Shown here: in pieces, positions 25,861 through 35,810 of the stretch
Layout: each line of letters opens with the position of its first letter
Numbering within the stretch: the first letter of the stretch is position 1
NCBI RefSeq assembly: GCF_000023125.1
Contig: NC_013037.1
Span: forward strand, 4,766,501-4,830,500
DNA: 64,000 nt
Reading direction: 5' to 3'
Origin: Dyadobacter fermentans DSM 18053
GTDB taxonomy: Bacteria > Bacteroidota > Bacteroidia > Cytophagales > Spirosomataceae
The notes under the pieces: generated by a model
Databases searched by the model: none
What the model saw: the letters and a program-made list of their open reading frames with translations, nothing else
Told to the model about the DNA's origin: nothing
Position numbers and translations under genes: made by a program

Positions 25861-26874
25861 TTAGCGGAAAATTTGGCCGTCGCCGCTTCCTGTGCGCAGA
25901 AAAAGAGCGATCAAATCCGCTGCGGCTTGTCCAGGCAGTTTTTCCCCGTTTTGCACGGCTTCGTCGGCCGACGGAATGTGTGTTTTAACCAATTCGTTTT
26001 CATAAAACAGTTCTTCCAGCGAATAGCGGATCTGTTCGCGCAGCCAGTCCACGCGCTGCGCCCGCCTGTTTGCGAGCAGGTAACCGCTCGCGGAGGTTTG
26101 GGCATGGTAACCGGAGATCAGGGTCCAGATCGGTTCCAGGCCCGTCGCTTCCAATGCAGAACACGCTACTACCCGGACGGGTACTTTCGATGGAGTTTCT
26201 GGCAAAAGGTGAATTGCTTTCCGGTATTCGGTTACGGCCTGGGCGGCGGCTTGCTCATTTCCATTGTCGGCCTTATTCACGGCCACGGCGTCCACCATTT
26301 CCATAATGCCCTTTTTGATGCCCTGTAATTCGTCGCCCGCGCCTGCGAGCATGAGGAGCAGGAAAAAGTCGGTCATGCCTTTCACGAGCGTTTCCGACTG
26401 GCCTACACCCACCGTTTCGACCAATATGATGTCGTAACCCGCCGCCTCGCAGAGCAGGATCGCCTCGCGCGTGTGCCGCGCCACGCCTCCGAGCGAGAGG
26501 TTGGTCGCCGAAGGCCGGATGTAGGCGTCGGGGTTGCGCGCAAGCCGTTCCATGCGCGTTTTATCCCCCAAAATACTCCCGCCCGATTGCTTGCTGCTGG
26601 GGTCCACCGCCAGCACGGCCACACGCTTGCTCAGCGACGTGAGATAGGTGCCGAATGCCTCGATGAATGTGCTTTTTCCCACACCGGGCACGCCGGTCAC
26701 GCCAATGCGGATGGAGTTGCCGGTGTGTGGCAGGATTTTTTGGAGAACCTGGCCCGCCAATGCACGGTCGGCGGGAAGGCTGCTTTCCATGATGGTGATG
26801 GCGCGACTAAGCATGGCCCGGTCTCCTGCGAGCACACCTTTGGTATATGTTTCAACAGAGAGTCGCTGGCGCAT
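25861..26874 (-). CDS. meaB: methylmalonyl-CoA mutase-associated GTPase MeaB
   Basis: 337 residues of the MeaB/ArgK G3E GTPase family that loads and protects the adenosylcobalamin-dependent mutase. Seen: Walker A GVTGVPGVGKST (residues 58-69), the switch region VDPSSKQSGGSILGDKTRM, GVGQSE and the base-specificity motif NKADN. No mutase gene is in the window. Divergent from the M1 peptidase gene, with a palindromic hairpin between them. Confidence 0.93.
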   Translation of the reverse strand: MRQRLSVETYTKGVLAGDRAMLSRAITIMESSLPADRALAGQVLQKILPHTGNSIRIGVTGVPGVGKSTFIEAFGTYLTSLSKRVAVLAVDPSSKQSGGSILGDKTRMERLARNPDAYIRPSATNLSLGGVARHTREAILLCEAAGYDIILVETVGVGQSETLVKGMTDFFLLLMLAGAGDELQGIKKGIMEMVDAVAVNKADNGNEQAAAQAVTEYRKAIHLLPETPSKVPVRVVACSALEATGLEPIWTLISGYHAQTSASGYLLANRRAQRVDWLREQIRYSLEELFYENELVKTHIPSADEAVQNGEKLPGQAAADLIALFLRTGSGDGQIFR

Positions 26875-26894
26875 GGGAAGGTGATTTTTGCGTT

Positions 26895-26918
26895 GGCAGA
26901 CGAACGGCGTCGTCTGTC
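26895..26918. repeat. inverted repeat between meaB and the M1 peptidase gene
   Basis: CAGACGA (26897-26903) and TCGTCTG (26910-26916) form a 7-bp stem, extended by a G-T and a G-C pair. No T-run follows, so it may be an operator for the divergent genes. Confidence 0.3.
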
Positions 26919-27006
26919 GCTAAAATGAAAGTTTTTGATTTAAAACAGGTGAAAAGGTGTATATTGCTCGTTTACAACCCAATATTTTCAATTTTTAATC
27001 ATTATA

Positions 27007-29007
27007 ATGAAAATTTCAGTATTTCGTCTGGGCGTCATTGCAATGAGCTGCCTGGGCTTCTTCAACAACACTATTGCACAGGAGGCGGAGAAGGTGAAAT
27101 ATGATCACCATGTCCTTTTTCATCCCCTGTTTAATTTCCAGCCGGGCAACGAATACCGGACGGGAAGCGGTGCTCCGGGGCCAAAGTACTGGCAAAACCG
27201 GGCCGATTACAAGATTAACGTTACGCTCGAAGAGGAAAAAGGCACTGTGAGCGGGGAGGTGGAGCTTACCTATAAAAACAATAGTCCCGAAAACCTGGAA
27301 TTTATCTGGCTGCAACTCGACCAGAATGCATTCGGAAGCCATTCGAGAGGTGCGCAGACGACGCCGGTAACGGGCGGCCGTTTTGGCAACGCAGGTTTCG
27401 ATGGAGGCGATTCCATTAAATCGGTAAGCGTGCAGCAAGGCAAAGGCTCGTTCGTGGATGCGGAATACAAAATCACCGACACCCGCATGCAGATCCGCCT
27501 CAAAACACCCATGAAAGGTAATGGCGATGTGATCAAAATCAAGCTGGCCTATTCATTCAAAATCCCCGAATACGGCTCCGACCGCATGGGAACGCTCGAA
27601 ACCAAGAATGGTATCGTGTACGAAATGGCCCAATGGTATCCGCGCGTGGCTGTTTTCGACGACATCGAAGGCTGGAACCTGCTGCCCTACCTCGGCGCCG
27701 GCGAGTTTTACCTCGAATATGGCGATTTTGAATACAATGTAACTGTTCCCTGGGACCATATCGTGGTAGGTTCGGGCGAATTGCTCAATCCGAATGAAGT
27801 ACTCACCGCCGAGCAGCGCAAAAGACTGGCTGACGCCGCAAAAAGCGACCAGACCGTCGTGATACGCAGCGCGGAGGAGGTGACCAACCCCAACACGCGG
27901 CCTAAGCAATCGGGCACGCTCACATGGCGCTTCCGCTGCTTGCAGGCGCGCGACATTGCCTGGGCAAGTTCCAAAGCATTTGTATGGGATGCGGCGCGGA
28001 TGAACCTGCCGAAAGGCAAAACGGCACTGGCGCAGTCGGTGTACCCTGCCGAGGATGGCGGGCTGGAAGGCTGGGGCCGCTCTACGGAATATGTGAAGGG
28101 CTGTATCGAGTTTTATTCCAACTACATTCATGAATACACCTACCCCGTGGCGACCAACGTGGCCGGCATCGTGGGTGGTATGGAATACCCGGGCATTGTG
28201 TTCTGCAGCAGCAAAAGCCGCAAGGACGATTTGTGGGGCGTAACCGACCACGAGTTTGGTCACAACTGGTTCCCGATGATCGTTGGTAACAACGAGCGCA
28301 AATATGGATGGATGGATGAGGGTTTCAACACGTTCATCAACTTCCTTTCGAGCGATAACTTCAATAATGGCGAATACAAAACGACCCAGATGAACGATAT
28401 GCACCGTCTGGCGCCGATTATCTTCCGCCCGAAAGCCGACCCGATCATGACGATCCCCGACGTGGTGCAGGCCGTAAACCTGGGCTGGGAAGCGTATTAC
28501 AAGCCTGCTTTGGGCCTGAAAATGCTTCGGGAGCAGGTTTTAGGCAAAGAGCGCTTCGACTATGCGTTCAAAATTTACGTGCAGCGCTGGGCATTCAAGC
28601 ATCCTACGCCTTACGACTTCTTCCGTACGATGGAGGACGCCGCCGGCGAAGACCTGGGCTGGTTCTGGAAAGGCTGGTTCTTCGAGAACTACAAGCTCGA
28701 CCAGGCGGTGAAGCAGGTTGCCTACGTGGAGCAAAACCCGCAAAAAGGATCTTACATTACGATCGAGAACCTGGACCAGCTGGCGATGCCTGTGAAAGTG
28801 GATATCGAGGAAGTGAGCGGCAAAAAGACGCGCGTAGAACTGCCGGTGGAAGTATGGCAGCGCGGCGGTACGTGGACTTTTAAAGCGGCTACTCAGCAGC
28901 CAATCCGCTCGGTAACGATCGACCCGGACCGCAACCTTCCGGACATTAATCCTGAAAACAATGTGTGGAAACCGGCCTCATACAACTCCGAGCCCGATGT
29001 GAACTAG
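27007..29007 (+). CDS. M1 family metallopeptidase
   Basis: 666 residues with a signal peptide (1-25, ending TIAQ). Seen: HEFGH at residues 415-419 and Glu438 in the [10 protein letters not shown] segment, giving the HExxH-x18-E zinc site, plus GGMEYPG, the M1 exopeptidase motif in a variant form. It probably trims peptides outside the inner membrane. The N-terminal domain has the beta-rich layout expected, and the C-terminal part after the catalytic domain is a further beta domain. A -7-like TATATTGC at 26960-26967 precedes it by a plausible leader. Confidence 0.92.
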   Translation: MKISVFRLGVIAMSCLGFFNNTIAQEAEKVKYDHHVLFHPLFNFQPGNEYRTGSGAPGPKYWQNRADYKINVTLEEEKGTVSGEVELTYKNNSPENLEFIWLQLDQNAFGSHSRGAQTTPVTGGRFGNAGFDGGDSIKSVSVQQGKGSFVDAEYKITDTRMQIRLKTPMKGNGDVIKIKLAYSFKIPEYGSDRMGTLETKNGIVYEMAQWYPRVAVFDDIEGWNLLPYLGAGEFYLEYGDFEYNVTVPWDHIVVGSGELLNPNEVLTAEQRKRLADAAKSDQTVVIRSAEEVTNPNTRPKQSGTLTWRFRCLQARDIAWASSKAFVWDAARMNLPKGKTALAQSVYPAEDGGLEGWGRSTEYVKGCIEFYSNYIHEYTYPVATNVAGIVGGMEYPGIVFCSSKSRKDDLWGVTDHEFGHNWFPMIVGNNERKYGWMDEGFNTFINFLSSDNFNNGEYKTTQMNDMHRLAPIIFRPKADPIMTIPDVVQAVNLGWEAYYKPALGLKMLREQVLGKERFDYAFKIYVQRWAFKHPTPYDFFRTMEDAAGEDLGWFWKGWFFENYKLDQAVKQVAYVEQNPQKGSYITIENLDQLAMPVKVDIEEVSGKKTRVELPVEVWQRGGTWTFKAATQQPIRSVTIDPDRNLPDINPENNVWKPASYNSEPDVN

Positions 29008-29022
29008 GCATTCAGAAATGCA

Positions 29023-29063
29023 CAAAAAAACCTTCCGGCCAGAGCAGCCGGAAGGTTTTTTTT
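29023..29063. terminator. bidirectional terminator
   Basis: AACCTTCCGG (29029-29038) pairs with CCGGAAGGTT (29048-29057), preceded by a seven-A run and followed by an eight-T run. It ends both the M1 peptidase gene and the convergent KAS III gene. Confidence 0.9.
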
Positions 29064-29081
29064 ATTTTAATATTTTGAATA

Positions 29082-30026
29082 TCAAATAGTAAGCAGCATT
29101 GCGCCGTAAGAATACCCGCCGCCGAACACGGTGATCACGATATTCTCTCCCTTTTTGAATTTATCCTTATTTTCCGAAAGGGCGATAGCGCAGCCTGCGC
29201 AGCCGGTATTTCCGAGGTATTGAATGTTCGAAATTAGTTTTTCGGCAGGAATACCCAGGGTGTTGATCACATTCAGGCTGATGCGGTGATTGGCCTGGTG
29301 CGGGATCAGATAATCGAGGTCGTTGATCGTCAGACCGCATTCCTGCAACACCTGCTGGCTCACTTTGGGCATGTACACGCATGCATTCTGGAACACATCG
29401 CGGCCGAATGGCATCACCACGCCGCGGTCGTTGGGCCTCAGCACCACCGCTTCGATCGCCTTGCCGCTGGTGGCCGCACCGCCGGTAATGAGCTTTTTGA
29501 TCTGCATATCGCCCTCCGTTTGCCGTTCTTTGGAAATCAGCAGCGCCGAGGCGCCATCCCCCCACAAATGCCCGGAAACGGTATCCATCTCATTGTAATA
29601 GGCCGTATTGTGATCCGATACCACCACCAATGCCTTGGACGCCTTACCCATCGCAAAATAACCTTCCACGATCTCGATCGCGTTAAGGAGCGACGAGCAG
29701 GCCGAGGAAATGCTGACAACCGGAATGTCGGGGATTTGGAGCTGGTGCTGTACCGCGTGGGCCAGGGTTACGATCGTATCATAGGGCGTGTAAGTAGCGC
29801 CAACGATCAGATCTATCTCGTTTTTACTGTATGGAATGGTTTCAAGTAACGATTCGACGGCCCGGATGGCCATGGTCGAGGTATTTTCGTCTGCTGATGC
29901 TTTACGTCTTTCTGAGATTCCCGTTCTTTCTACGATCCACTCGTTGGATAGGTTGTTGAGATTTGTAAAATATTCATTACCAATAACTTCGCTTGGCAGA
30001 TAATGACTAACCGTATTAATATACAT
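29082..30026 (-). CDS. 3-oxoacyl-ACP synthase III family protein
   Basis: 314 residues of the FabH-like thiolase fold that starts acyl chains by condensing a short acyl-CoA with malonyl-ACP. Seen: catalytic Cys110 in SSACSSLLNAI, His in PHQANHRI and Asn in YLGNTGCAG, the complete triad. It is not next to plsX or other fatty-acid genes, so it may be a secondary KAS III for a branched lipid or a secondary metabolite; that is inference. Upstream is a 139-base AT-rich gap with no clear promoter. Confidence 0.88.
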   Translation of the reverse strand: MYINTVSHYLPSEVIGNEYFTNLNNLSNEWIVERTGISERRKASADENTSTMAIRAVESLLETIPYSKNEIDLIVGATYTPYDTIVTLAHAVQHQLQIPDIPVVSISSACSSLLNAIEIVEGYFAMGKASKALVVVSDHNTAYYNEMDTVSGHLWGDGASALLISKERQTEGDMQIKKLITGGAATSGKAIEAVVLRPNDRGVVMPFGRDVFQNACVYMPKVSQQVLQECGLTINDLDYLIPHQANHRISLNVINTLGIPAEKLISNIQYLGNTGCAGCAIALSENKDKFKKGENIVITVFGGGYSYGAMLLTI

Positions 30027-30165
30027 GATTGAGAAGTTGACTTCGCAAGCTACAATTCTTTTCGATTCCGAAAGTTAAATATTTCGTAGAAATCGTAGTA
30101 CTTGATATTTGAACAATTCAATAATAAACTTATAAAATTATACTGTGTGTTTTTGGATGTTTGGG

Positions 30166-31269
30166 TTAACTGATGAGTATGTTGTTGTAAAATGCCAGCA
30201 ACAGCTTTTCTTCCGAGGCCCAGTTGTATACCGTTTCCGCTGCCTTCCGCGCATTGCGGCCCATTTCGTGTCGTAAACTTCCATTATTCATGCATTGTTC
30301 GAGCGCGTAGCACAGGGCGTCGGCGTCGTAAGGTGAAATGCAGAAACCGCAGGCGGCTTGCCCGACAATTTGCTTGTATAATGGGAAGTCGGAGGTAATC
30401 AGCGGCAATTTTAATGCCATATACTCGAACAGCTTCGTCGGAAGCGATTCGGGATAATCCGCAACTGGTTTCAGCAGGGCAATGCCCGCCACCGCCCGCG
30501 CGGCCACACGCATGGCAATTTTCTGATCGGTGTAACCGTGGAATGTGATATGGCCGGCAACCTGCTGATAACCCGGAAGGCTCTTCAATGCGGTGCTGCT
30601 CACGCGCACCGGGCCGAAAAGATGCAGGTGGAAATCGGCGTAGCCGCTTTTCAGCCTGGCCAGCGCCTCGATCATCGTGTCGAGGCAACGCTCCATCGAA
30701 ACAACTCCCAAATAGAAAAATTCCGGCCTCTGCACGGGCACGGCCTCGTTTCCGAGCGCATCGATCACCGGCAATGACACATAGTTATGGATTACGACGG
30801 AAGATTTAGCCAGGTCCGTATATTCTTCGAGATAGGCATCGTCCGTGAAAATGCAATGGAACTTCCTCCGCGCCAGTTTATCGAAGAATTTGAAAAGTAC
30901 CCTGAATATCAGACTGTTGTTATAAGTTTTAATGGCAAACTTCTTGAACAGGTTCTCCTGAACTTCATAAATCACCCGCGCACCAATGCATTGAAACAGG
31001 AGCGCCAGGGGAATGAGCTCGGGCACGAAAATGTGGACAATGTGCGGCCTCAGCATCAGGCATTTCACCAACGCCACGGGATGTGCAAAAAGTAACCTGG
31101 GAAGCAGCCTTTCAAACCGCGGCAGGCTGATCAGCCTTTTTTCGGAGGCATACAGCTGCGGCAATGCACAAAACACCTCGTAGCCGCTACGCAGCGAAGG
31201 GACGATTTTGTACATGATGCGCGAGTCCGTCGCCGGATGCACGGTGCTGATCAGCAACACGCGTTTCAT
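30166..31269 (-). CDS. glycosyltransferase, GT4 (GT-B) type
   Basis: 367 residues with the GT-B layout: N-terminal sugar acceptor domain (LLISTVHPATDSRI) and C-terminal donor domain with FYLGVVSMERC, LFGPVRVS, and PTKLFEYMALKLPLITSDFPLYKQIV, the E-x7-E region of GT4 enzymes, then AEKLLLAFYNN-like end. Donor and acceptor are unknown. Its ATG overlaps the deoC stop by four bases (ATGA), showing co-translation with deoC. Confidence 0.85.
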   Translation of the reverse strand: MKRVLLISTVHPATDSRIMYKIVPSLRSGYEVFCALPQLYASEKRLISLPRFERLLPRLLFAHPVALVKCLMLRPHIVHIFVPELIPLALLFQCIGARVIYEVQENLFKKFAIKTYNNSLIFRVLFKFFDKLARRKFHCIFTDDAYLEEYTDLAKSSVVIHNYVSLPVIDALGNEAVPVQRPEFFYLGVVSMERCLDTMIEALARLKSGYADFHLHLFGPVRVSSTALKSLPGYQQVAGHITFHGYTDQKIAMRVAARAVAGIALLKPVADYPESLPTKLFEYMALKLPLITSDFPLYKQIVGQAACGFCISPYDADALCYALEQCMNNGSLRHEMGRNARKAAETVYNWASEEKLLLAFYNNILIS

Positions 31270-31925
31270 GCGCCGGTCACGATCGCAACGCCCGATGATG
31301 TACCAATGCGCGCCGCGCCCGCGTCGATCATCGCGATGGCCTGCTCGTACGTTTTAATCCCGCCCGAAGCTTTGATTTTCACTTCCGGAGGAAGAATGCT
31401 GCGCATTTTTCGCACGATTTCCACATCGGCGCCGGCAGGGGCAAAGCCCGTGGAGGTTTTGACAAAATCGGCTTTCGCTTCGGCGCAGATTTCGCAGGCG
31501 GTGTAAAGGTCGAAAGCATCGAGGTAAGCCGTTTCGATGATCACTTTCAGCAAGGCGTTCCGCTCGTGGGCTATGTCGGCAAGCTGCCGGAGTTCCTCGC
31601 GGATGCTCAGATAGGCCATTGATTTGAACTGCGCCAGGTTCATGACCACATCCAGCTCGGTAGCACCATATTGCAGGGCTTCGCGTGCTTCGGCTAACTT
31701 TGTGGCCGTCGTGGAATAGCCCATCGGAAAGCCGATCACCGTGGCGACCTCGATCTTAATGGGGCAGAATTCCAGCATTTCCATCACGTAAGGCACGTAA
31801 ACGGGCGGCACGCACACCGCTTTAAACTGGTGTATCCAAGCTTCCTCGCAGATTTTGCGGATGGCGGTTTCGCTGGCTGTCGGACTGAGCAGCGTGTGGT
31901 CGATGTAGGAGGAGAGGTTTTCCAT
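31266..31925 (-). CDS. deoC: deoxyribose-phosphate aldolase
   Basis: 219 residues, the usual length for the short bacterial DeoC. Splits 2-deoxyribose 5-phosphate into glyceraldehyde 3-phosphate and acetaldehyde. Seen: the N-terminal YIDHTLLSPTA, the VIGFPMGYST motif, the Schiff-base lysine in FVKTSTGFAPAGA, and the C-terminal IKASGGIKTYEQA and GAARIGTSSGV phosphate-binding parts. It is followed, with a four-base overlap, by a GT4 gene, an odd pairing with no functional link that I can see. Confidence 0.94.
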   Translation of the reverse strand: MENLSSYIDHTLLSPTASETAIRKICEEAWIHQFKAVCVPPVYVPYVMEMLEFCPIKIEVATVIGFPMGYSTTATKLAEAREALQYGATELDVVMNLAQFKSMAYLSIREELRQLADIAHERNALLKVIIETAYLDAFDLYTACEICAEAKADFVKTSTGFAPAGADVEIVRKMRSILPPEVKIKASGGIKTYEQAIAMIDAGAARIGTSSGVAIVTGA

Positions 31926-31955
31926 TCAGTGTGTTGACGAATCGGTTTAAAAAGT

Positions 31956-31985
31956 AAAAACCCCGCCGGCAAAGGCAGGGTTTTA
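31956..31985 (-). terminator. terminator after the DUF5606 gene
   Basis: AAAACCC and GGGTTTT pair at 31957-31984 with an inner GCC/GGC and one mismatch; the minus-strand read ends in a T-run. It separates the DUF5606 gene from deoC. Confidence 0.65.
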
Positions 31986-32002
31986 TATGTTGACGGGCAT
32001 TG

Positions 32003-32536
32003 TTATGCCTTGCTTTTTTCCTTTTTCGCAGCCTTTTTAGCAGGCTCTTCCTTTGCTTCCGCTTCTTCTGCAACCGGCTCCGCTACGGGTTCCGCTTCGC
32101 CTTCCGATGCTGCAAATGCCTCAGGAATGTATTTTGAAAGCAGGTTATACCAGGTAATGACCTTCTTGATGTCTGAAACATACACTTTTGAGCGGTCGAA
32201 CTCAGGAAGTACCTCAGCAAGAAACTCGATCAGCTCTTTGTCCGACGAGGTTTTAACAGCCAGTTTCACTTCTTCGCCGTGCACTTCGCGGATTTTCAGG
32301 AACACCTCCGACAGGGCAACGGATTCCTCTGCGCCATCTGTAAAGATTGAAACGTCTTTCAGCACCGATACGCGCGCCGTTGGGCCGATCAGCGTTTTTT
32401 CACGTTTCTCATCCAGGCCTTCTACGATTACACCCGCACGGCTGGGTTTCAGAATGCGGAACAACCCTGGTTTTCCAGATACGTTGGCTACTTCTTTCAG
32501 CAATTCCATTCCTGTTGACTCTACTTTTTCACTCAT
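32003..32536 (-). CDS. DUF5606 domain protein
   Basis: 177 residues. The N-terminal ~150 residues match DUF5606, a family largely confined to Bacteroidota: MELLKEVANVSGKPGLFRILKPSRAG split at the conserved glycines, ARVSVLKDVSIFTD and AVKTSSDKELIEFLAEVLPEFDRSKVYVSDIKKVI. The C-terminal ~30 residues are Ala/Glu/Lys-rich and low in complexity. Function is unknown. It is 98 bases downstream of engB on the same strand. Confidence 0.85.
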   Translation of the reverse strand: MSEKVESTGMELLKEVANVSGKPGLFRILKPSRAGVIVEGLDEKREKTLIGPTARVSVLKDVSIFTDGAEESVALSEVFLKIREVHGEEVKLAVKTSSDKELIEFLAEVLPEFDRSKVYVSDIKKVITWYNLLSKYIPEAFAASEGEAEPVAEPVAEEAEAKEEPAKKAAKKEKSKA

Positions 32537-32634
32537 CCTTTCTTACTATGGTTATATCTTGATGTTAATGTTGGATGCGGCAATCAATTTTTGCGCAAAA
32601 TAACGGAAAGATTGCCCGCGAAACAACCGATATC

Positions 32635-33243
32635 CTATTTTGTCTTCACAAACGACTGATTATAAGTTTCTATTGCCGTCAGAATGGGCTCGCGGCCTTC
32701 ATTTTTCTCCGCCGACGTTACGTACATTTCGGGCACTTCTTCCCAAAGTTCCGCCATTTTACGCTTGTAAGCCTCCACCTGGCTGGCTACCTGGGCCGGT
32801 TTGAGTTTGTCGGCTTTGGTAAAAATAATTTCAAACGGAATGCCCGCTTCGCCAAGAGCGGCCATAAAGTTCAGGTCGACGGCCATGGCGCTGTGGCGGA
32901 CGTCCACCAGCACGAACGTGCAAATAAGGTTTTCGCGGTAATGCAGGTAATCGTGGATCATTTTTTCCCATTTTTCGCGCTCAACCTTGCTTACTTTGGC
33001 ATAGCCGTAGCCAGGCAAATCGACGAGGTACCACGCGTCATCGATGATGAAATGGTTGATCATCTGCGTTTTTCCAGGCTGCTGCGACGTTTTTGCCAGG
33101 GCTTTTTTGCTAGTCAGCATGTTAATCAGCGACGATTTACCCACATTGGAACGGCCGATGAATGCATATTCGGGAAGGACGGGCTCCGGGCATTTCTGGT
33201 AATCGGAGTTACTCATCACGTATCTGGCTTCCTGAACTTTCAT
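32635..33243 (-). CDS. engB: ribosome biogenesis GTPase EngB/YsxC
   Basis: 202 residues of the TrmE-Era-EngA-EngB family, needed for 50S assembly. Seen: P-loop FIGRSNVGKSSLINML, switch II DLPGYGYAKVS and the specificity motif TKADKL. A minus-strand promoter candidate, TTG-N22-TAACTTCG at 33268-33300, lies 25 bases upstream of the ATG. Divergent from the thioredoxin gene. Confidence 0.93.
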   Translation of the reverse strand: MKVQEARYVMSNSDYQKCPEPVLPEYAFIGRSNVGKSSLINMLTSKKALAKTSQQPGKTQMINHFIIDDAWYLVDLPGYGYAKVSKVEREKWEKMIHDYLHYRENLICTFVLVDVRHSAMAVDLNFMAALGEAGIPFEIIFTKADKLKPAQVASQVEAYKRKMAELWEEVPEMYVTSAEKNEGREPILTAIETYNQSFVKTK

Positions 33244-33330
33244 GATTATCTGGTGTTAATGAAGTTGCGAAGTTACCCTTTTTGCGCTTCTGATCCGCAA
33301 ATCGCTGTGGAATAGCCGTGGAGGCCATGA

Positions 33331-33361
33331 TTGTGTAAAATAAAACAAAGGCTTATTTTCG
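33331..33361 (+). promoter_or_regulatory. Bacteroidota promoter of the thioredoxin-like gene
   Basis: TTG at 33331-33333, a 20-base spacer, TATTTTCG at 33354-33361 (one mismatch from TAnnTTTG), 24 bases before the ATG at 33385. Confidence 0.6.
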
Positions 33362-33384
33362 TTAATGCATTATCAAATCATAAA

Positions 33385-33873
33385 ATGTCGTTGAAAATGA
33401 AAAGTTTGAAGAATCTCGGATTTGCAATGGCTGCGCTGATGCTCGCCATGTCGGTTGCAACGGCCGGGGAAGGGGATAAAAAAGCCACCGCTGCGTCGAC
33501 AATCGCAGCCGATAAAGGCATTCAGTTCACGGAAGCCAAGTGGGCGGAAATTTTGAAGCAAGCCAAAAAGGAGAACAAGCTGATCTTCCTCGACGCTTAT
33601 ACTACCTGGTGCGGCCCGTGCAAGCTTTTGCAAAAGAACGTCTTCACACGCGACGACGTCGCCGCGACTTTCAATGGTAATTTCATCAATGTGAAAATAG
33701 ACATGGAGAGCGGCGAAGGTCCGGCGCTAACCAAAAAATATCCGATAGAAGGTTATCCCACCTTGTTTTTCATTAATTCAAAAGGCAAAGTGGTGAAACA
33801 GCTGCTGGGCTACCAGCAGCCTGCCGACCTGATCAAGGCGGCCAAGGCGGTGCAGAAGGGGCCAACTAGCTAA
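33385..33873 (+). CDS. thioredoxin family protein, periplasmic
   Basis: 162 residues from the ATG at 33385 (an in-frame ATG also at 33397). Signal peptide (to ~27, SVATA), then a thioredoxin fold with the active site TTWCGPCKLL (C76, C79), and a cis-proline in EGYPTLFFI. The layout is that of a DUF255/thioredoxin_7-type disulfide reductase of the envelope, working on exported proteins. Single-gene unit with its own promoter and terminator. Confidence 0.85.
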   Translation: MSLKMKSLKNLGFAMAALMLAMSVATAGEGDKKATAASTIAADKGIQFTEAKWAEILKQAKKENKLIFLDAYTTWCGPCKLLQKNVFTRDDVAATFNGNFINVKIDMESGEGPALTKKYPIEGYPTLFFINSKGKVVKQLLGYQQPADLIKAAKAVQKGPTS

Positions 33874-33893
33874 TCGGTTTAAGATATAAATGC

Positions 33894-33927
33894 AAAAACC
33901 CCGCGGAACTGCTCCACGGGGTTTTTT
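33894..33927. terminator. bidirectional terminator
   Basis: AAAAACCCCG (33894-33903) pairs with CGGGGTTTTT (33917-33926), with further inner pairs; it ends both the thioredoxin gene and the convergent gmd. Confidence 0.85.
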
Positions 33928-33944
33928 ATGTGTTTTGCAAAATC

Positions 33945-35057
33945 TTATTCGTAGTAGTTTGGAACGCGGTGGCCGCTGCTTTCCAGCAAACGGTCCTTGC
34001 GGAACAGCTGCACGTCGGCCGCAACCATGTCGTTCACGAGCGCTTTGAGGTCGTATTTCGGTTTCCAGCCCAATTTCTCCATGGATTTCGTTGGATCGCC
34101 GATCAGCAATTCCACTTCGGTCGGACGGAAGTAACGTGGGTCAACCGCCACTACTTCTTTGCCGACTTCCACCTGGAACTCGGGATTATTGCATTTTACG
34201 ACCTTCGCGATTTCGTTCACGCCTTCTCCTGTGAATTCGACTTCAATGCCTACTTCGGCAAATGCCATTCTCACGAACTCGCGGATGCGCGTGGTAACAC
34301 CCGTCGCAATCACGAAATCCTCCGGTGTTTCCTGTTGCAGAATGAGCCACATGGCTTCCACGAAGTCTTTTGCGTGGCCCCAGTCGCGCTGCGCGTCGAG
34401 GTTACCGAGGAACACTTTATCCTGCAAGCCCAATGCGATACGGGCAACGGCGCGGGTGATTTTGCGTGTTACGAAAGTTTCACCACGCAAAGGAGATTCG
34501 TGGTTGAACAAAATCCCGTTCACCGCAAACATATTATACGCCTCGCGGTAGTTGACAGTGATCCAGTAACCATAAAGCTTGGCCACTGCATACGGGGAGC
34601 GGGGATAAAACGGCGTACGCTCCGATTGCGGCACTTCCTGCACCAATCCGTACAGTTCGGAAGTAGATGCCTGGTATATTTTGGTTTTTTCGGTAAGCCC
34701 CAGCAAACGAACGGCTTCGAGGATGCGGAGCGTTCCGATGCCGTCGACGTTGGCAGTGTATTCAGGTTCTTCGAAACTTACCTGCACGTGCGACATGGCG
34801 CCGAGGTTATATATCTCGTCGGGCTGCACTTCCTGGATGATCCGGATGATGTTCGTCGAATCGCTCAGGTCGCCGTAATGAAGGTGAAAGCGCACGTTTT
34901 TCTCATGCGGGTCTTCGTAAATATGGTCGATCCGCTGGGTGTTGAACAACGAACTGCGGCGTTTGATACCATGTACCTCGTATCCCTTGCTCAAAAGGAG
35001 CTCGGCCAAATAGGAGCCATCCTGGCCGGTGATCCCTGTAATTAGCGCTTTCTTCAT
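33945..35057 (-). CDS. gmd: GDP-mannose 4,6-dehydratase
   Basis: 370 residues. Converts GDP-mannose to GDP-4-keto-6-deoxymannose, the step before GDP-fucose and related deoxy sugars. Seen: NADP motif [22 protein letters not shown], the catalytic Thr in ASTSELYG and the Tyr-Lys pair in [13 protein letters not shown] partner such as WcaG for GDP-fucose is not in the window. It supplies activated sugars for surface glycans, in keeping with the glycosyltransferases and flippases around it. Confidence 0.96.
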   Translation of the reverse strand: MKKALITGITGQDGSYLAELLLSKGYEVHGIKRRSSLFNTQRIDHIYEDPHEKNVRFHLHYGDLSDSTNIIRIIQEVQPDEIYNLGAMSHVQVSFEEPEYTANVDGIGTLRILEAVRLLGLTEKTKIYQASTSELYGLVQEVPQSERTPFYPRSPYAVAKLYGYWITVNYREAYNMFAVNGILFNHESPLRGETFVTRKITRAVARIALGLQDKVFLGNLDAQRDWGHAKDFVEAMWLILQQETPEDFVIATGVTTRIREFVRMAFAEVGIEVEFTGEGVNEIAKVVKCNNPEFQVEVGKEVVAVDPRYFRPTEVELLIGDPTKSMEKLGWKPKYDLKALVNDMVAADVQLFRKDRLLESSGHRVPNYYE

Positions 35058-35132
35058 TCTGTTTTGGTAGTATGTATATGTGGATAATGTTATCCGGTTA
35101 AAAAGTAATTACAAATAAAATCGGGCGGCCTG

Positions 35133-35699
35133 CTAGTTATGGTCCCCGGCGGGGTTTACCAGAAGGCTCCGTTTGATATCCACCCTGTCGGCGAGGATCA
35201 CCGCGGAGGCATATTGCTCACGGATCAGATCGAGATATTGCTCGGCGTCGCTCCGGTACATGAAATCGCCCACCTTCACGCGGTAGGTCGGCTGGGTGTA
35301 CGAAACGTAGGGATTGAGATCCGGAAAGGCCTGGTAAATATAGGACTTGGCACCATCCGCTTCCTGCCGCACGTTACCCACATATATCTGGATTCTAAAT
35401 CCATTGATATAGCGGATCGACTTGTTTTGCTTCGCCAGCGTATCCAGTGCCGATTCGAGCTTCTTATTGACATACAGCGGCTTATCAGCGCTGGGTTTCG
35501 GAGTGTTGCCGCTTCCGGCAGGTGCTGCGGGTTCTGCACGGGTTACGACGGCCGGTTCTACATATTCGTAGCGCGGGCGCACGGACGACAGGTCTTCCTT
35601 GTATTCGGAACCTGAGCTCACTACCGACTTTTTGCTACAACCCGAAATCAAAATGATACCAAGATGCAGAGCCCATAAAAATTTCTTTTTTAGCGTCAT
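35133..35699 (-). CDS. SPOR domain lipoprotein
   Basis: 188 residues from the ATG at 35699. Lipobox LISGC with lipidated Cys21; a low-complexity Pro/Ala linker (~60-75); C-terminal SPOR domain (~115-180, FRIQIYVGNVRQEADGAKSYI, then YRVKVGDFMYRSDAEQYLDLI) that binds denuded glycan strands, often at division sites. The longer frame to 35756 starts upstream of the predicted transcript start (about 35719), so 35699 is preferred. Confidence 0.85.
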   Translation of the reverse strand: MTLKKKFLWALHLGIILISGCSKKSVVSSGSEYKEDLSSVRPRYEYVEPAVVTRAEPAAPAGSGNTPKPSADKPLYVNKKLESALDTLAKQNKSIRYINGFRIQIYVGNVRQEADGAKSYIYQAFPDLNPYVSYTQPTYRVKVGDFMYRSDAEQYLDLIREQYASAVILADRVDIKRSLLVNPAGDHN

Positions 35700-35725
35700 A
35701 TCCTGAACCATTGTAACTGAGCCCA

Positions 35726-35733
35726 CAAACTTA
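35726..35733 (-). promoter_or_regulatory. -7 element of the SPOR gene promoter
   Basis: TAAGTTTG on the minus strand is an exact TAnnTTTG match, giving a start site near 35719, 20 bases before the ATG. The -33 region reads TGG rather than TTG. Confidence 0.5.
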
Positions 35734-35810
35734 ATCAAAATTGGATGAATCACCATACCAGTTATTTTTGAATGTAATACCTAACTTTACCAGGTTTATT
35801 CCCGATTTCA

